Below, one piece after another: positions 42,231 to 48,947 of a stretch of 64,000 nt of DNA (its first letter is position 1; every line of letters starts with the position of its first letter). A program made the translations under genes and the position numbers. The notes below the pieces were generated by a model. That model was given only the letters and a program-made list of their open reading frames with translations, searched no databases and was not told the origin of the DNA. Location: the NCBI GenBank assembly GCA_023665555.1, contig JAMPDR010000005.1, forward strand, positions 1-64,000, written 5' to 3'. This stretch comes from Ruminococcus sp. (GTDB lineage Bacteria > Bacillota > Clostridia > Oscillospirales > Acutalibacteraceae).

Positions 42231-42770
42231 TTATGCCTCTTCAGTTGCTTCAGCAACTTCCTCAGCGGGAGCAGCCTCACCGTCTTTGTCAACGATGGCC
42301 TGAACGGCACGTGCGAATGCGGAAATCGGAGCCTGGAATGCACCGAGAACCTGAGCAAGAAGAACTTCACGTGACGGAAGTTTTGCAAGACCGGAAATCT
42401 TTTCAATTCCGATTACTTCCTTATCAAGGAAACCGTTCTTGATTGCGAAATCATTGTGTGTTTCAGCGAACTTGCTGAGAATGCGAGCTGCTGCAACATA
42501 ATCATCTGCGCTTGTTGCGATTGCTGTTGTTCCCTCAAGAACTGCATCAAGACCGTTAAGTTCTGTTGAAGCAATTGCAAGACGAAGAAGAGTGTTCTTA
42601 ACAACTGTGTATTCAACGCCTGCTTCACGAAGTTCTTTACGAAGAGCAGTGTCATCAGTAACATTGATACCCTTGTAATCAACGATTACACCGGCACATG
42701 AACTGTTGAGTCTTTCAACAAGATCAGCAACCACTTGCTTTTTTTGTTCTAAAACTTTAGCACTTGGCAA
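42231..42770 (-). CDS. rplJ: 50S ribosomal protein L10
   Basis: The protein is about 179 residues if translation starts at the TTG at 42770, ten bases after AGGAGG, giving MPSAKVLEQKKQVVADLVERL, the usual L10 N-terminus. No ATG fits; the longer frame to 42812 would translate the RBS region. GVIVDYKGINVTDDTALRKELREAGVEYTVVKNTLLRLA is the rRNA-binding part. The C-terminus is Ala/Glu-rich. It binds L12 dimers and represses its own operon through the leader upstream. Confidence 0.96.
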   Translation of the reverse strand: MPSAKVLEQKKQVVADLVERLNSSCAGVIVDYKGINVTDDTALRKELREAGVEYTVVKNTLLRLAIASTELNGLDAVLEGTTAIATSADDYVAAARILSKFAETHNDFAIKNGFLDKEVIGIEKISGLAKLPSREVLLAQVLGAFQAPISAFARAVQAIVDKDGEAAPAEEVAEATEEA

Positions 42771-42997
42771 GATGAATTCACCTCCTGATAAATTTTTCGA
42801 GCTATCGCTCAATCCCTTGGTGTAAAAAAGGAAAGTGCCTTTTCAACAAACCGAAGAAAAGGCACAACATAAAAATCAATTAAAAACTGAAATTATGCTG
42901 AATATCCTCGGCAGGCGGCATAAGCCTTTAAGTGTTACACCTGCTGTCTTAGGGTTGACAGCTTTAGTATTCTAACATAAGAAATATGATATGTCAA
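42771..42997 (-). ncRNA. L10 leader with attenuator and its promoter
   Basis: TTGACA (42992-42997), 17 bp and TAGAAT (42969-42974) place the start near 42962. The leader contains the L10-binding signature AAGACAGCAGGTG...CCTGCCGAGG (42905-42958). A terminator hairpin GTGCCTTTTC...GAAAAGGCAC with T-run (42823-42865) follows, then the RBS AGGAGGTG. L10/L12 binding is expected to control read-through or translation. Confidence 0.85.
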
Positions 42998-43075
42998 GTG
43001 TATTTTAAAAATTTTTCTGTAATCTTCTTGATTTTTCAAAAAGCATTATAAACCGATTTAAAATTATAGTTAAAC

Positions 43076-43591
43076 TTATTTTATATTTCCGTTTTTATCA
43101 CATGTCATCACTATTGTTCTTTCAATTGTTTTCAGTGGTACAGCAAGTTTTGACTGTCTGACCGAAAATTCTCCTCTTGCCGTATTTAAATCTTTTGTTG
43201 CATTCGCCTTTATTGCTTTCCAGTCCTTATCATATATTTCCGAATAAACCGAAGCACTGTTACATGTTGCACCGCTTTTTGAATAAGTAAATTCCGCTTT
43301 CAGATAGACTGCCCAAAGCATTACGTTGTTTGAATCATAATAGTAAACATATTTCGTTTTGGAAATAGTACTTTTCCCTGAAATAAGGCTTATTATCCTT
43401 TTAAATAAATCAATTATTTTCGCAAATACATTCTGTGATTCTTCCTTTTCAGAGTCAGACACAGAAGTTACAATATATGAACCATCATCAAAGAATTCCT
43501 TTTCTGAAATGTTTTCAGTTGCAGCATATGCCGGAATAAAAAGCAAAAAACATAACATTCCACAAAGTAAAGCCGATATTATTTTTTTCAT
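43076..43591 (-). CDS. Predicted exported protein of the PadR operon
   Basis: The 171-residue protein has a signal peptide (MKKIISALLCGMLCFLLFIPAYAAT) and a short amphipathic helix (FAKIIDLFKRIISLI). A beta-rich domain follows with KYVYYYDSNNVMLWAVYLKAEFTYSKSGATCNSASVYSEIYDKDWKAI. Similar small exported domains occur as uncharacterised proteins in Clostridia; I assign no family with certainty. The start overlaps the end of the DUF1700-like gene by four bases, so it is translationally coupled to it and controlled with PadR. Confidence 0.7.
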   Translation of the reverse strand: MKKIISALLCGMLCFLLFIPAYAATENISEKEFFDDGSYIVTSVSDSEKEESQNVFAKIIDLFKRIISLISGKSTISKTKYVYYYDSNNVMLWAVYLKAEFTYSKSGATCNSASVYSEIYDKDWKAIKANATKDLNTARGEFSVRQSKLAVPLKTIERTIVMTCDKNGNIK

Positions 43592-43992
43592 ACAAAATGC
43601 GCCTCCCTAATTATATTCGAAATATACAAAAATCCCTCTTTTATGTATCCGTGAGCTTCAGTATGAACATCAATCAAACTTATCAATACAAAAATCGCAT
43701 ATATGATTACCGCAGCAACTAATGCAGCTATTACTGCCTTCTTAATACTGAACCCGTGCTTTATTTCTTTTGTATCAGCAGTTTGAATAACGCTGCGTGC
43801 AATTTCTTCCGGCATCCCGAAAACAGAAATAATATCATCTTTTGTTGCGTTTTCATTTTGACTGATATACTCGCCAATGCCCGTTTTAAGTTCAGTCATT
43901 ACTGCTCTTTTTCGCTTTCTGTCACATATAAGAAGCTTCTGCGTTTCTTTATAATAGGCTTTTAGTTCTTTTTCAGTCATTTTCTTCGCCAC
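43588..43992 (-). CDS. DUF1700/DUF6120-like membrane protein
   Basis: The 134-residue protein has a cytoplasmic helical region resembling PadR-associated DUF1700 proteins (LICDRKRKRAVMTELKTGIGEYISQNENATKDDIISVFGMPEEIARSVI, residues 20-66). One membrane helix (about 82-107) and a short outer tail follow. Such proteins are usually encoded right after padR, as here (20-bp overlap), and are thought to respond to envelope stress. It is the middle gene of a three-gene operon. Confidence 0.8.
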   Translation of the reverse strand: MAKKMTEKELKAYYKETQKLLICDRKRKRAVMTELKTGIGEYISQNENATKDDIISVFGMPEEIARSVIQTADTKEIKHGFSIKKAVIAALVAAVIIYAIFVLISLIDVHTEAHGYIKEGFLYISNIIREAHFV

Positions 43993-44311
43993 CTTTTGTG
44001 ATAAGTTCTACTCCGGCAGAGATTTTCCTGTATTCATCAAGCAACTGCTTATAATACTCCCTACCCTTTTCTTCAAGGTGATAATACTTTCTCAGTCTTT
44101 TATTGACTATCTCATCTCTGTCTGAGACATATTCATTCTCAACAAATCTGTAAAGCACGGGATAAAGAGTACCCAAAACAAGCTTATAATTTCCGTTGCT
44201 TAATTTTTCTATTTCTTGCACTATTTGATAACCATACATATCCTCTTTTTGAAGCACGCACAAAACAACAAGTTCAGTTGTTCCTCTTTTAAAATTCTCA
44301 GAACCGAGCAA
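43973..44311 (-). CDS. PadR-family transcriptional regulator
   Basis: The 112-residue protein has the PadR winged helix: FKRGTTELVVLCVLQKEDMYGYQIVQEIEKLSNGNYKLVLGTLYPVLYRFVENEYVSDRDEI, followed by RKYYHLEEKGREYYKQL and a dimerisation helix. It heads the PadR/DUF1700-like/exported-protein operon and is divergent from an Ig-like protein gene. Palindromes of the ATGT/ACAT type lie in the shared 170-bp intergenic region, fitting autoregulation. Confidence 0.9.
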   Translation of the reverse strand: MLGSENFKRGTTELVVLCVLQKEDMYGYQIVQEIEKLSNGNYKLVLGTLYPVLYRFVENEYVSDRDEIVNKRLRKYYHLEEKGREYYKQLLDEYRKISAGVELITKGGEEND

Positions 44312-44345
44312 TTAATCACCCTCTTTTATCTGTTTCATTTTAACA

Positions 44346-44439
44346 CATGTTAATGCATATGTCAAAGAAAAGTTTTGCACTTCATTATATATTGCGTAAC
44401 AAAATATATGTTGACAACATATATATATTGTGTTATTAT
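44346..44439 (+). promoter_or_regulatory. PadR-type operators and promoter
   Basis: ATATATGTTG-A-CAACATATAT (44404-44424) is a perfect 21-bp palindrome with the ATGT...ACAT core of PadR sites. It overlaps TTGACA (44411-44416), which pairs with TATTAT (44434-44439) at 17 bp. A weaker ACATGTTAATGCATATGT sits at about 44346-44363, toward padR. PadR binding would block the -35. Confidence 0.7.
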
Positions 44440-44485
44440 GATATTGCAGACTAGTCAGCAATATTTAGTGGAAAGGAGGATTAAA

Positions 44486-44890
44486 ATGAATCTATTCAGA
44501 AAACTTGTTGCATATTTACTTTTGATTCTATCCGTATTAATGCCTGCCAAACCTGATCAACTCATCCTAACTACAAATTCCGCAACACCGGAAACTGTGA
44601 TAATTGAATGTGAAAACAAAACAGGTAAAGTGCTCATAATGACACAGGAATTCACGCTTGAAAAACAAAGCGGTAATAATTGGGAAGAAGTCAAATTCAG
44701 CGAAAGTTTTGCCGGGTTTGAAGAAATGGCAAGGGAACTTTTGCCAACTCAAAAAATGCAAATTAAGATTGACACTCTTTCCTGCTTCGGTAAAGAACTG
44801 GAAAACGGAACCTACAGAGTTAATATCAATGCTTTTATGAACGGCAAAGGCAACATAACAGCAAGCACTGAATTCACAATAGCTAGATAG
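44486..44890 (+). CDS. Exported Ig-like-domain protein
   Basis: The protein has 134 residues, starting at the ATG at 44486 behind AAAGGAGGAT; the longer ORF has no RBS. A signal/anchor helix (MNLFRKLVAYLLLILSVLMPA) precedes one beta-sandwich domain: VIIECENKTGKVLIMTQEFTLEKQSGNNWEEVKF then LLPTQKMQIKIDTLSCFGKELENGTYRVNINAFM. This matches the bacterial immunoglobulin-like type (Big_14 style). It is probably exposed at the cell surface and PadR-controlled. It is monocistronic with a strong terminator. Confidence 0.78.
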   Translation: MNLFRKLVAYLLLILSVLMPAKPDQLILTTNSATPETVIIECENKTGKVLIMTQEFTLEKQSGNNWEEVKFSESFAGFEEMARELLPTQKMQIKIDTLSCFGKELENGTYRVNINAFMNGKGNITASTEFTIAR

Positions 44891-44906
44891 CAGCCCATAA
44901 AACATG

Positions 44907-44939
44907 ATCCGAGCAGTTTTTTGCTGCTCGGATCTTTAT
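44907..44939 (+). terminator. Terminator of the Ig-like gene
   Basis: GATCCGAGCAG-TTTTTT-CTGCTCGGATC forms an 11-bp perfect stem followed by TTTATT. The 120 bp beyond it up to the rplA terminator hold no gene. Confidence 0.9.
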
Positions 44940-45063
44940 TACAATATGAAAACACCTAGGTCTAAGTAAACGATGATTAAATACTGTGCTATCTGACGGA
45001 ACTTTATGCAAACAAGCAGAGTACCTCAATTTATACAGCGTTTACCTAATGTCAAACAACTAA

Positions 45064-45088
45064 AAAAGCCACCCGAAGGCAGCTTTTA
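45064..45088 (-). terminator. rplA terminator (end of secE-nusG-rplKA operon)
   Basis: On the minus strand AAGCTGCC-TTCG-GGTGGCTT, an 8-bp stem with a stable TTCG loop and a following T-run, lies just after rplA. It cuts the canonical link from rplA to rplJ. Confidence 0.78.
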
Positions 45089-45095
45089 TTAATTA

Positions 45096-45806
45096 TTATT
45101 CAGCACTTGCGGCAGAACCAACCTTGTTCGGGTTAACTCTGACACCGGGGCCCATTGTTGCAGAAACAACGCATGAGCGGATGTATTGACCCTTTGATGC
45201 AGCCGGCTTAGCCTTGATGATAGCATCAAGAAGAGCATTGAAGTTCTCAAGAAGCTTATCAGCACCAAATGATGCTTTACCAATCGGGCAATGAATAATG
45301 TTTGTTTTGTCAAGACGATACTCGATCTTACCTGCCTTAGCTTCAGTAACAGCCTGAGCCACGTTCGGTGTAACTGTACCGGCCTTCGGACTGGGCATAA
45401 GACCACGGGGGCCGAGAACTTTACCAAGACGGCCTACAAGACCCATCATATTGGGAGTTGCGATTGCAACGTCAAAGTCCATCCAGCCTTCGCCCTGGAT
45501 TCTTGCAACAAGGTCTTCTGCACCAACAACTTCAGCACCTGCTGCTTCAGCTGCTTTTGCATCGTCACCCTTAGCAAAAACTGCAACGCGAACATTTTTA
45601 CCTGTTCCGTTCGGAAGAACAACTGCACCACGAACCTGCTGGTCTGCATGACGTGAGTCAACACCAAGACGAACGTGAGCCTCAATTGTTTCATCAAATT
45701 TTGCGGTAGCAGTCTTAACTGTGAGGTCAAGAGCCTCCGCAGTATCGTAAAGCTTTGCTTTATCATAAAGCTTTACATTTTCAGCATATTTTTTACCATG
45801 TTTCAT
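45096..45806 (-). CDS. rplA: 50S ribosomal protein L1
   Basis: The protein is about 236 residues from the ATG at 45806 (AGGAGG nine bases before it). It shows [28 protein letters not shown], the domain-II region [47 protein letters not shown], and a C-terminal TMGPGVRVN. It binds 23S rRNA at the exit site. It follows rplK after a 55-bp gap and is the last gene of this operon. Confidence 0.97.
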   Translation of the reverse strand: MKHGKKYAENVKLYDKAKLYDTAEALDLTVKTATAKFDETIEAHVRLGVDSRHADQQVRGAVVLPNGTGKNVRVAVFAKGDDAKAAEAAGAEVVGAEDLVARIQGEGWMDFDVAIATPNMMGLVGRLGKVLGPRGLMPSPKAGTVTPNVAQAVTEAKAGKIEYRLDKTNIIHCPIGKASFGADKLLENFNALLDAIIKAKPAASKGQYIRSCVVSATMGPGVRVNPNKVGSAASAE

Positions 45807-45861
45807 TACATTCATCCTCCTATAGAGTGGTTAATCGGATTTTTCCTCCCACCCGGAAGCA

Positions 45862-46287
45862 TCAGTCAGCGACTACGATGCCCATGCTGCGAGCTGTGCC
45901 GGCTATCATACTCATAGCTGCTTCAATGCTTGCTGCGTTTAAGTCAGGCATCTTTTGCTCTGCAATTTTTCTAACCTGCTCACCGGTAATTGTTGCGACC
46001 TTTGTTCTGTTCGGCACACCTGAACCGCTTTCAATGCCGCATGCCTTTTTAATGAGGACTGCTGCCGGCGGAGTCTTTGTGACAAATGTGAACGAGTGAT
46101 CAGCATAAACTGTGATGACAACCGGAATAATAAGACCGATGTCATTTTTGGTACGCTCGTTGAATTCCTTTGTGAAAGCCATGATGTTAACACCGTGCTG
46201 ACCGAGAGCCGGACCAACAGGCGGTGCCGGAGTGGCCTTACCTGCAGGAATCTGAAGCTTAATTAAACCTACAACCTTTTGAGCCAT
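45862..46287 (-). CDS. rplK: 50S ribosomal protein L11
   Basis: The 141-residue protein has the conserved proline-rich loop [27 protein letters not shown] and the rRNA-binding C-terminal domain ([50 protein letters not shown]). It forms the GTPase-associated centre with L10 and L12. The 150-bp gap to nusG contains AAGGAGTTTAAACTCCTT (46357-46374), a small palindrome of unknown role. Confidence 0.98.
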   Translation of the reverse strand: MAQKVVGLIKLQIPAGKATPAPPVGPALGQHGVNIMAFTKEFNERTKNDIGLIIPVVITVYADHSFTFVTKTPPAAVLIKKACGIESGSGVPNRTKVATITGEQVRKIAEQKMPDLNAASIEAAMSMIAGTARSMGIVVAD

Positions 46288-46439
46288 TTTTTTGCACCTC
46301 CAAAATAATGTGGTTGATGGCGACTTATCTGAGAAATATTAATAAGTCTCCCACAAGGAGTTTAAACTCCTTCTGAATAACCTTAATCGGTTACTCAATA
46401 ATAAACGGCAGTGCCGTAAATTATCAATTTTTTCATCGC

Positions 46440-47015
46440 TTAGTCATATGTGACAACTTCAACGTCGGAAAGATCAACATCTGTTGGAGTTTCTCTTCCT
46501 CCGAACATCGAGATGAGAACTTTAACCTTTTCGTTTTCAAGGTCGATTGAATCAACAATTCCGCTGAAGCCGCTGAGTGTACCGCCAACGATATTGACAA
46601 GATCGCCGACTTTAAAGTTAACTTCAACTCTCTTCTGTTCGATTCCGAAGGCGATGACTTCTTTTTCGGAAAGAGGAAGCGGTTTGCTTTCCGGGCCAAC
46701 AAAACCTGTAACGCCGCGAGTGTTACGAATAACATACCATGCATCGTCTGTCATGGCAAGTTCCTCGTCCTCGGTTTCACTGCGTCTTTTATAAACGCAG
46801 GCAACCTTGACCATAACATAACCCGGGAAAAGCTTACGCTCAACTTCCCTTTCGCGTCCGTCTTTGATTTCCTTGACTATTTCAGTCGGAATTTTTACTT
46901 CAAAAATTTCCGATTGCATCTGACGGTTTTCAACAACCGTTCTGATGTTTGAAGCAACTTTGTTTTCATAACCTGAATAGGTGTGTACAACAAACCATCT
47001 GGCATTTTCAGCCAT
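46440..47015 (-). CDS. nusG: Transcription termination/antitermination protein NusG
   Basis: The 191-residue protein has an NGN domain (ARWFVVHTYSGYENKVASNIRTVVENR...FPGYVMVKV...WYVIRNTRGVTGFVG) and a C-terminal KOW domain (VNFKVGDLVNIVGGTLSGFSGIVDSIDLENEKVKVLISMFGGRETPTDVDLSDVE). Here it contacts RNA polymerase and ribosome or Rho. It follows secE by 18 bp. There are no unusual insertions apart from a short acidic stretch near residue 85 (SETEDEELAM). Confidence 0.98.
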   Translation of the reverse strand: MAENARWFVVHTYSGYENKVASNIRTVVENRQMQSEIFEVKIPTEIVKEIKDGREREVERKLFPGYVMVKVACVYKRRSETEDEELAMTDDAWYVIRNTRGVTGFVGPESKPLPLSEKEVIAFGIEQKRVEVNFKVGDLVNIVGGTLSGFSGIVDSIDLENEKVKVLISMFGGRETPTDVDLSDVEVVTYD

Positions 47016-47033
47016 AGTTACACCTCCTGCCGA

Positions 47034-47492
47034 TTATTCTGCTTTTGCGGTTGTTTCTGCCTCTGTTGTTGTTTCAGAGTCTGATTCCGCTGTTGTTTCA
47101 GCTACTGTTGTTTCTTCATCCGAATCAGCCACAGTTTCTGATACTGTTGTTTCCTCACCGGCAGCAAGATGCTTAAGTCCTGAAATACCTGCTGTAAGAC
47201 CTGTATCAATACCCCAAATGATAATTGAAACAATTGCCACAACAAGAATTACTACACCTGTGCTTTTGAGGACAGTTTTTGCATCCGGCCAAACGATTTT
47301 CTTGGATTCACCTTTGAAATCCTTGAAGAAACGCTTTATACCGCTGCCCATACGGGAAAATACATTAGGCTTGTCTGATTTTTTACCTGAGCCCTTTGCA
47401 GCCTTGGCAACTTTTGCGGCGGCCTTACTTTCATCGGATGCGGTCTTTTCAGCCTTTGAATTTTCAGCAGCCTTGTTTTCTTTGTCAGCCAT
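47034..47492 (-). CDS. secE: SecE with acidic Thr-rich C-terminal tail
   Basis: The 152-residue protein has an Ala/Lys-rich N-terminus (1-55), the conserved amphipathic helix FFKDFKGESKKIVWPDAKTVLKSTG, and a single membrane helix (about 81-100). After the usual end it continues with a roughly 45-residue tail of Thr, Glu, Ser and Ala (GEETTVSETVADSDEETTV...). SecE topology (N-in) puts this tail outside the membrane. SecE stabilises SecY in the translocon. The tail is unusual for the family. Gene order rpmG-secE-nusG confirms identity. Confidence 0.93.
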   Translation of the reverse strand: MADKENKAAENSKAEKTASDESKAAAKVAKAAKGSGKKSDKPNVFSRMGSGIKRFFKDFKGESKKIVWPDAKTVLKSTGVVILVVAIVSIIIWGIDTGLTAGISGLKHLAAGEETTVSETVADSDEETTVAETTAESDSETTTEAETTAKAE

Positions 47493-47510
47493 TGATTATA
47501 CCTCCCGTAA

Positions 47511-47660
47511 TTATTTGGTTTCTTTGTGGAGAGTGTGCTTCTTGCAGAATCTGCAGTACTTGTTCATCTCCAGCCTGTCAGGGTTGTTCTTTTTGTTTTT
47601 CATTGTGTTGTAGTTGCGTTGTTTGCACTCCGTGCAAGATAAAGTAACTTTTACTCTCAT
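47511..47660 (-). CDS. rpmG: 50S ribosomal protein L33
   Basis: The protein is 49 residues from the ATG at 47660 behind [28 protein letters not shown] and [14 protein letters not shown] hold the two CxxC pairs of the zinc-binding form. The longer frame upstream lacks an RBS. It leads the secE operon, as is common in Clostridia. Confidence 0.95.
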   Translation of the reverse strand: MRVKVTLSCTECKQRNYNTMKNKKNNPDRLEMNKYCRFCKKHTLHKETK

Positions 47661-47778
47661 GAACGGCACCTCCATTATCGGATTATTTTGGAAAGACTTG
47701 GGAAATACCCTCACTTTCCTCTAAGACCTCCCTCTTCAGTAAGGCACAAAAATAAAGCCCTCACTCAGAGGTACTAAG

Positions 47779-47808
47779 AGTTTACCATATTACAATCACA
47801 TAAGTCAA
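47779..47808 (-). promoter_or_regulatory. Promoter of the rpmG-secE-nusG-rplKA operon
   Basis: On the minus strand TTGACT (47803-47808), an 18-bp spacer and TAAACT (47779-47784). The leader of about 110 nt to rpmG has no known regulatory fold that I recognise. Confidence 0.5.
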
Positions 47809-47948
47809 GTGGTTTCGGCAAAATTTTCAAATTTTTTGTTTCATTTTACACTTGAATAATGCCAACTGTTTATGATATATTTATTTTATCAGAAAATCTG
47901 CTGAAATGCAAGCATTTTTTCACTATACTAATTAATAAGAGGGTACAT

Positions 47949-48395
47949 ATGCTTATCTCAAACAATCATAGTTCGGTTGATTTCAGCGTTTTGGGTTATC
48001 AGTTTGCTGAAACCGCCAACTTTTATGATGCTAACTGGCTTAATGTAAAATTAGTTTACACTTCTAAAACAGGCACGGCTGAATATATCGATCCGTGTAT
48101 CCTGACAACAGAATTGTCAGATACCGTCTGCCACATTGAGAAACTTCTCACAGGGGAAACATCGGGATTTATCAGTTGCTATACCGAACCGAATCTCATT
48201 ATTGAAATAAAAACGGAAACTGACAGCTATAATTTTCGTCTGCACTTCAACGGCTATTCCGCCGAAGGTGAACATAAGGTAATTGATGTTTCAGAAACAA
48301 TCGATACGGTAAAGCTTTTGGATATTAACAATGAGTTTAAAGGGTATCTTTCTAAGTTCCCGCAAAGGCGAAGATTTCAACATGACCGAACATAA
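47949..48395 (+). CDS. WapI-like immunity-type protein (orphan)
   Basis: The 148-residue protein starts at the ATG at 47949 (AGAGGG upstream); the longer ORF has no start signal. FSVLGYQFAETANFYDANWLNVKLVYT and YIDPCILTTELSDTV resemble the WapI family of immunity proteins, which neutralise WapA/CDI-type toxins. No toxin gene lies near, so it would be an orphan immunity gene. The match is by eye. It is followed by a strong terminator. Confidence 0.6.
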   Translation: MLISNNHSSVDFSVLGYQFAETANFYDANWLNVKLVYTSKTGTAEYIDPCILTTELSDTVCHIEKLLTGETSGFISCYTEPNLIIEIKTETDSYNFRLHFNGYSAEGEHKVIDVSETIDTVKLLDINNEFKGYLSKFPQRRRFQHDRT

Positions 48396-48474
48396 ACACA
48401 AACTGACATTGAGATTTTTCAATATGACACTGAAAAAAATGTAGATTTATTAAGTTGTAATTTTTTAATATACA

Positions 48475-48522
48475 AACGTCACATTCAAGTGGGGAGTTCC
48501 ACCCGAATGTGACGTTCTTTTT
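48475..48522 (+). terminator. Terminator before feoA
   Basis: AACGTCACATTC...GAATGTGACGTT is a perfect 12-bp stem with CTTTTTAT following. It ends the WapI-like transcript. Confidence 0.9.
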
Positions 48523-48645
48523 ATATAAAACTTAATTTTTAATCAAGCTCATTGTTCACACATCATATATTCTGCGGCATCAAGCGCAAAACTGACGAAT
48601 ATCCCACACGCATACCTGAAAAAAGCATAAAATGCAGTCGACACA

Positions 48646-48674
48646 TTAACCAAAATGTACATCATGTATATGAT
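48646..48674 (+). promoter_or_regulatory. feoAB promoter candidate
   Basis: TTAACC (48646-48651), 17 bp and TATGAT (48669-48674). A symmetric ATGTACAT sits in the spacer. No clear Fur or DtxR box is seen, so the iron or manganese control is not resolved. Confidence 0.4.
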
Positions 48675-48707
48675 GATAATAAGAATCGTTTTTCAAAGGA
48701 TGTGATT

Positions 48708-48932
48708 TTGATTAATACTTTAACTTCTCTTAATGAGGGTGATTTCGGAATTGTTGACAGCGTGACGGCTCGCAGTTCCATAAGACGCAGACTGCAAGAC
48801 ATCGGTCTTGTCAAGGGCACTCGTGTTCTTTGCCTTCAAAAAAGCATTTTCGGCGACCCCGTTGCTTATCTTGTCAGGGATACCGTAATCGCAATACGCA
48901 ACGAGGACGCTGCTGATATTACTATTGATTAA
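48708..48932 (+). CDS. feoA: Ferrous iron transport protein A (SH3-like)
   Basis: The protein is about 74 residues from the TTG at 48708 (AAAGGA seven bases before it; a GTG at 48702 is in frame). TLTSLNEGDFGIVDSVTARSSIRRRLQDIGLVKGTRVLCLQKSIFGDPVAYLVRDTVIAIRNEDA is a complete FeoA SH3-like domain. It acts with FeoB at the membrane. feoB starts 15 bp downstream. Confidence 0.93.
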   Translation: MINTLTSLNEGDFGIVDSVTARSSIRRRLQDIGLVKGTRVLCLQKSIFGDPVAYLVRDTVIAIRNEDAADITID

Positions 48933-48947
48933 GGAGTTGGTGGCATA

